Of a stretch of 32,590 bases of DNA, positions 32,234 to 32,590 are shown one piece after another. The DNA comes from Planctomycetota bacterium. Its GTDB lineage: Bacteria; Planctomycetota; JAJSAM01; JAJVHW01. Below the pieces are notes generated by a model that worked only from the letters and a program-made list of their open reading frames with translations, was not told where the DNA came from and did not search any database. A program made the translations under genes and the position numbers. Within the stretch, counting starts at the first letter, position 1, and each line of letters opens with the position of its first letter. Where the stretch lies: the NCBI GenBank assembly GCA_024277065.1, contig JAJRVY010000358.1:1-32590 (forward strand), in the 5' to 3' direction.

Positions 32234-32590
32234 ATGGATGGCGCGATGGGCGGGCTGACACCGGACGAGATCGAGGCGCACGCCGCCGCGATCCGCGCGC
32301 TCGCGCGGCGGCTCGTGGGCGACGCCCACCTGGCCGAGGACGTCGCGCAGGAGGCGTGGACGGTGGCGCTCGAGGCCGCTGCGCCCGATGCCATGGGTCG
32401 CGAGGGTGGCGCGGGTGGCGAGCGCTTCGCCCGCTGGCTGCGCGGCGTCGGCCGCAACGTCTCGCGCCGCGCCGTGCGTACCGACGCGCGCCGCAGGCGC
32501 CGCGAGCAGGGGGCGGGCCCGGCCACGAACCGCTCGCGCCGGACGAGATCGTCGCCCGCACGGAGTTGCGCCACCGCGTCGTCGCCGAAC
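32234..32590 (+). CDS. ECF sigma factor, N-terminal part, frameshifted and cut by the window edge
   Basis: The first 90 codons encode a sigma-70 region 2 of the ECF type: a helix ending AIRALARRLVGDAHLAEDV, then AQEAWTVALEA, FARWLRGVGRNVSRRAV and RTDARRRRREQ. These match the usual 'D..LAEDV.QE.W..AL' and 'WLR.V.RN' motifs. Around 32500-32522, in a G/C-rich stretch, the protein-like reading passes to another frame, in which EPLAPDEIVARTELRHRVVAE follows. A single missing base, by mutation or assembly error, would explain this. Region 4 lies beyond the right edge. The start could be the ATG at 32234 or the in-frame one at 32246; neither has a strong ribosome site. It follows the lipoprotein gene by 91 bases and may be cotranscribed with it. 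Confidence 0.65.
   Translation, partial: MDGAMGGLTPDEIEAHAAAIRALARRLVGDAHLAEDVAQEAWTVALEAAAPDAMGREGGAGGERFARWLRGVGRNVSRRAVRTDARRRRREQGAGPATNRSRRTRSSPARSCATASSPN

Noticed and set aside
1-32590. CRISPR arrays, tRNA or rRNA genes
   Set aside because: No regularly spaced repeats and no tRNA or rRNA-like sequence were recognised on reading the window.

Overview
This window comes from a high-GC bacterium that lives at least partly without oxygen. The evidence is a ferredoxin-linked 2-oxoacid oxidoreductase, a B12-dependent mutase and a molybdenum hydroxylase in one operon. The ECF sigma factor with its WLR..RN motif, the many secreted proteins of unknown function and the VIT/von Willebrand lipoprotein would suit Planctomycetota or a neighbouring phylum. 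That placement is a low-confidence guess, because no rRNA or universal marker is present. Single-base frame breaks at G/C runs suggest that some genes are decayed, or that the assembly carries small errors.

Left part (1-5.85 kb), accessory DNA: the first codons of a secreted protein running off the left edge, an XRE-type regulator, two broken gene remnants (a DUF6569/ARPP-1-like tail and an IS21-family transposase), two tandem secreted arginine-rich proteins that appear to be distant paralogues, and a 48-residue secreted peptide.

Middle part (5.85-26.7 kb): a secreted 706-residue protein on the minus strand, then a divergent 18.5-kb plus-strand operon of eleven tightly coupled genes. In order these are indolepyruvate:ferredoxin oxidoreductase alpha (with a GltD-like flavoprotein inserted before its terminal ferredoxin domain) and beta, hydantoinase/oxoprolinase A and B, acyl-CoA dehydrogenase, B12-binding and catalytic mutase subunits, class III CoA transferase, the FAD, 2Fe-2S and Mo subunits of a xanthine-dehydrogenase-family enzyme, and a 2,4-dienoyl-CoA-reductase-like flavoenzyme. 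The set closely parallels the anaerobic indoleacetate pathway known from Azoarcus/Aromatoleum: Mo hydroxylation, hydantoinase ring opening, CoA transfer, B12 carbon-skeleton rearrangement, then acyl-CoA dehydrogenation. Here, however, it starts with an oxidoreductase that would make indoleacetyl-CoA directly from indolepyruvate. The main proposal is therefore a self-contained anaerobic tryptophan/indolepyruvate catabolic operon, possibly ending in reduction of an aminocinnamoyl-CoA-type intermediate.

Right part (26.7-32.6 kb): a YtrA-like GntR regulator, ABC ATPase and TTG-started membrane permease in one operon, then a lipoprotein with VIT, von Willebrand A and PDZ domains, and the start of an ECF sigma factor with an apparent frameshift, cut by the right edge.

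Gene calls in the operon and the ABC unit are secure at family level. Substrate assignments are inference.
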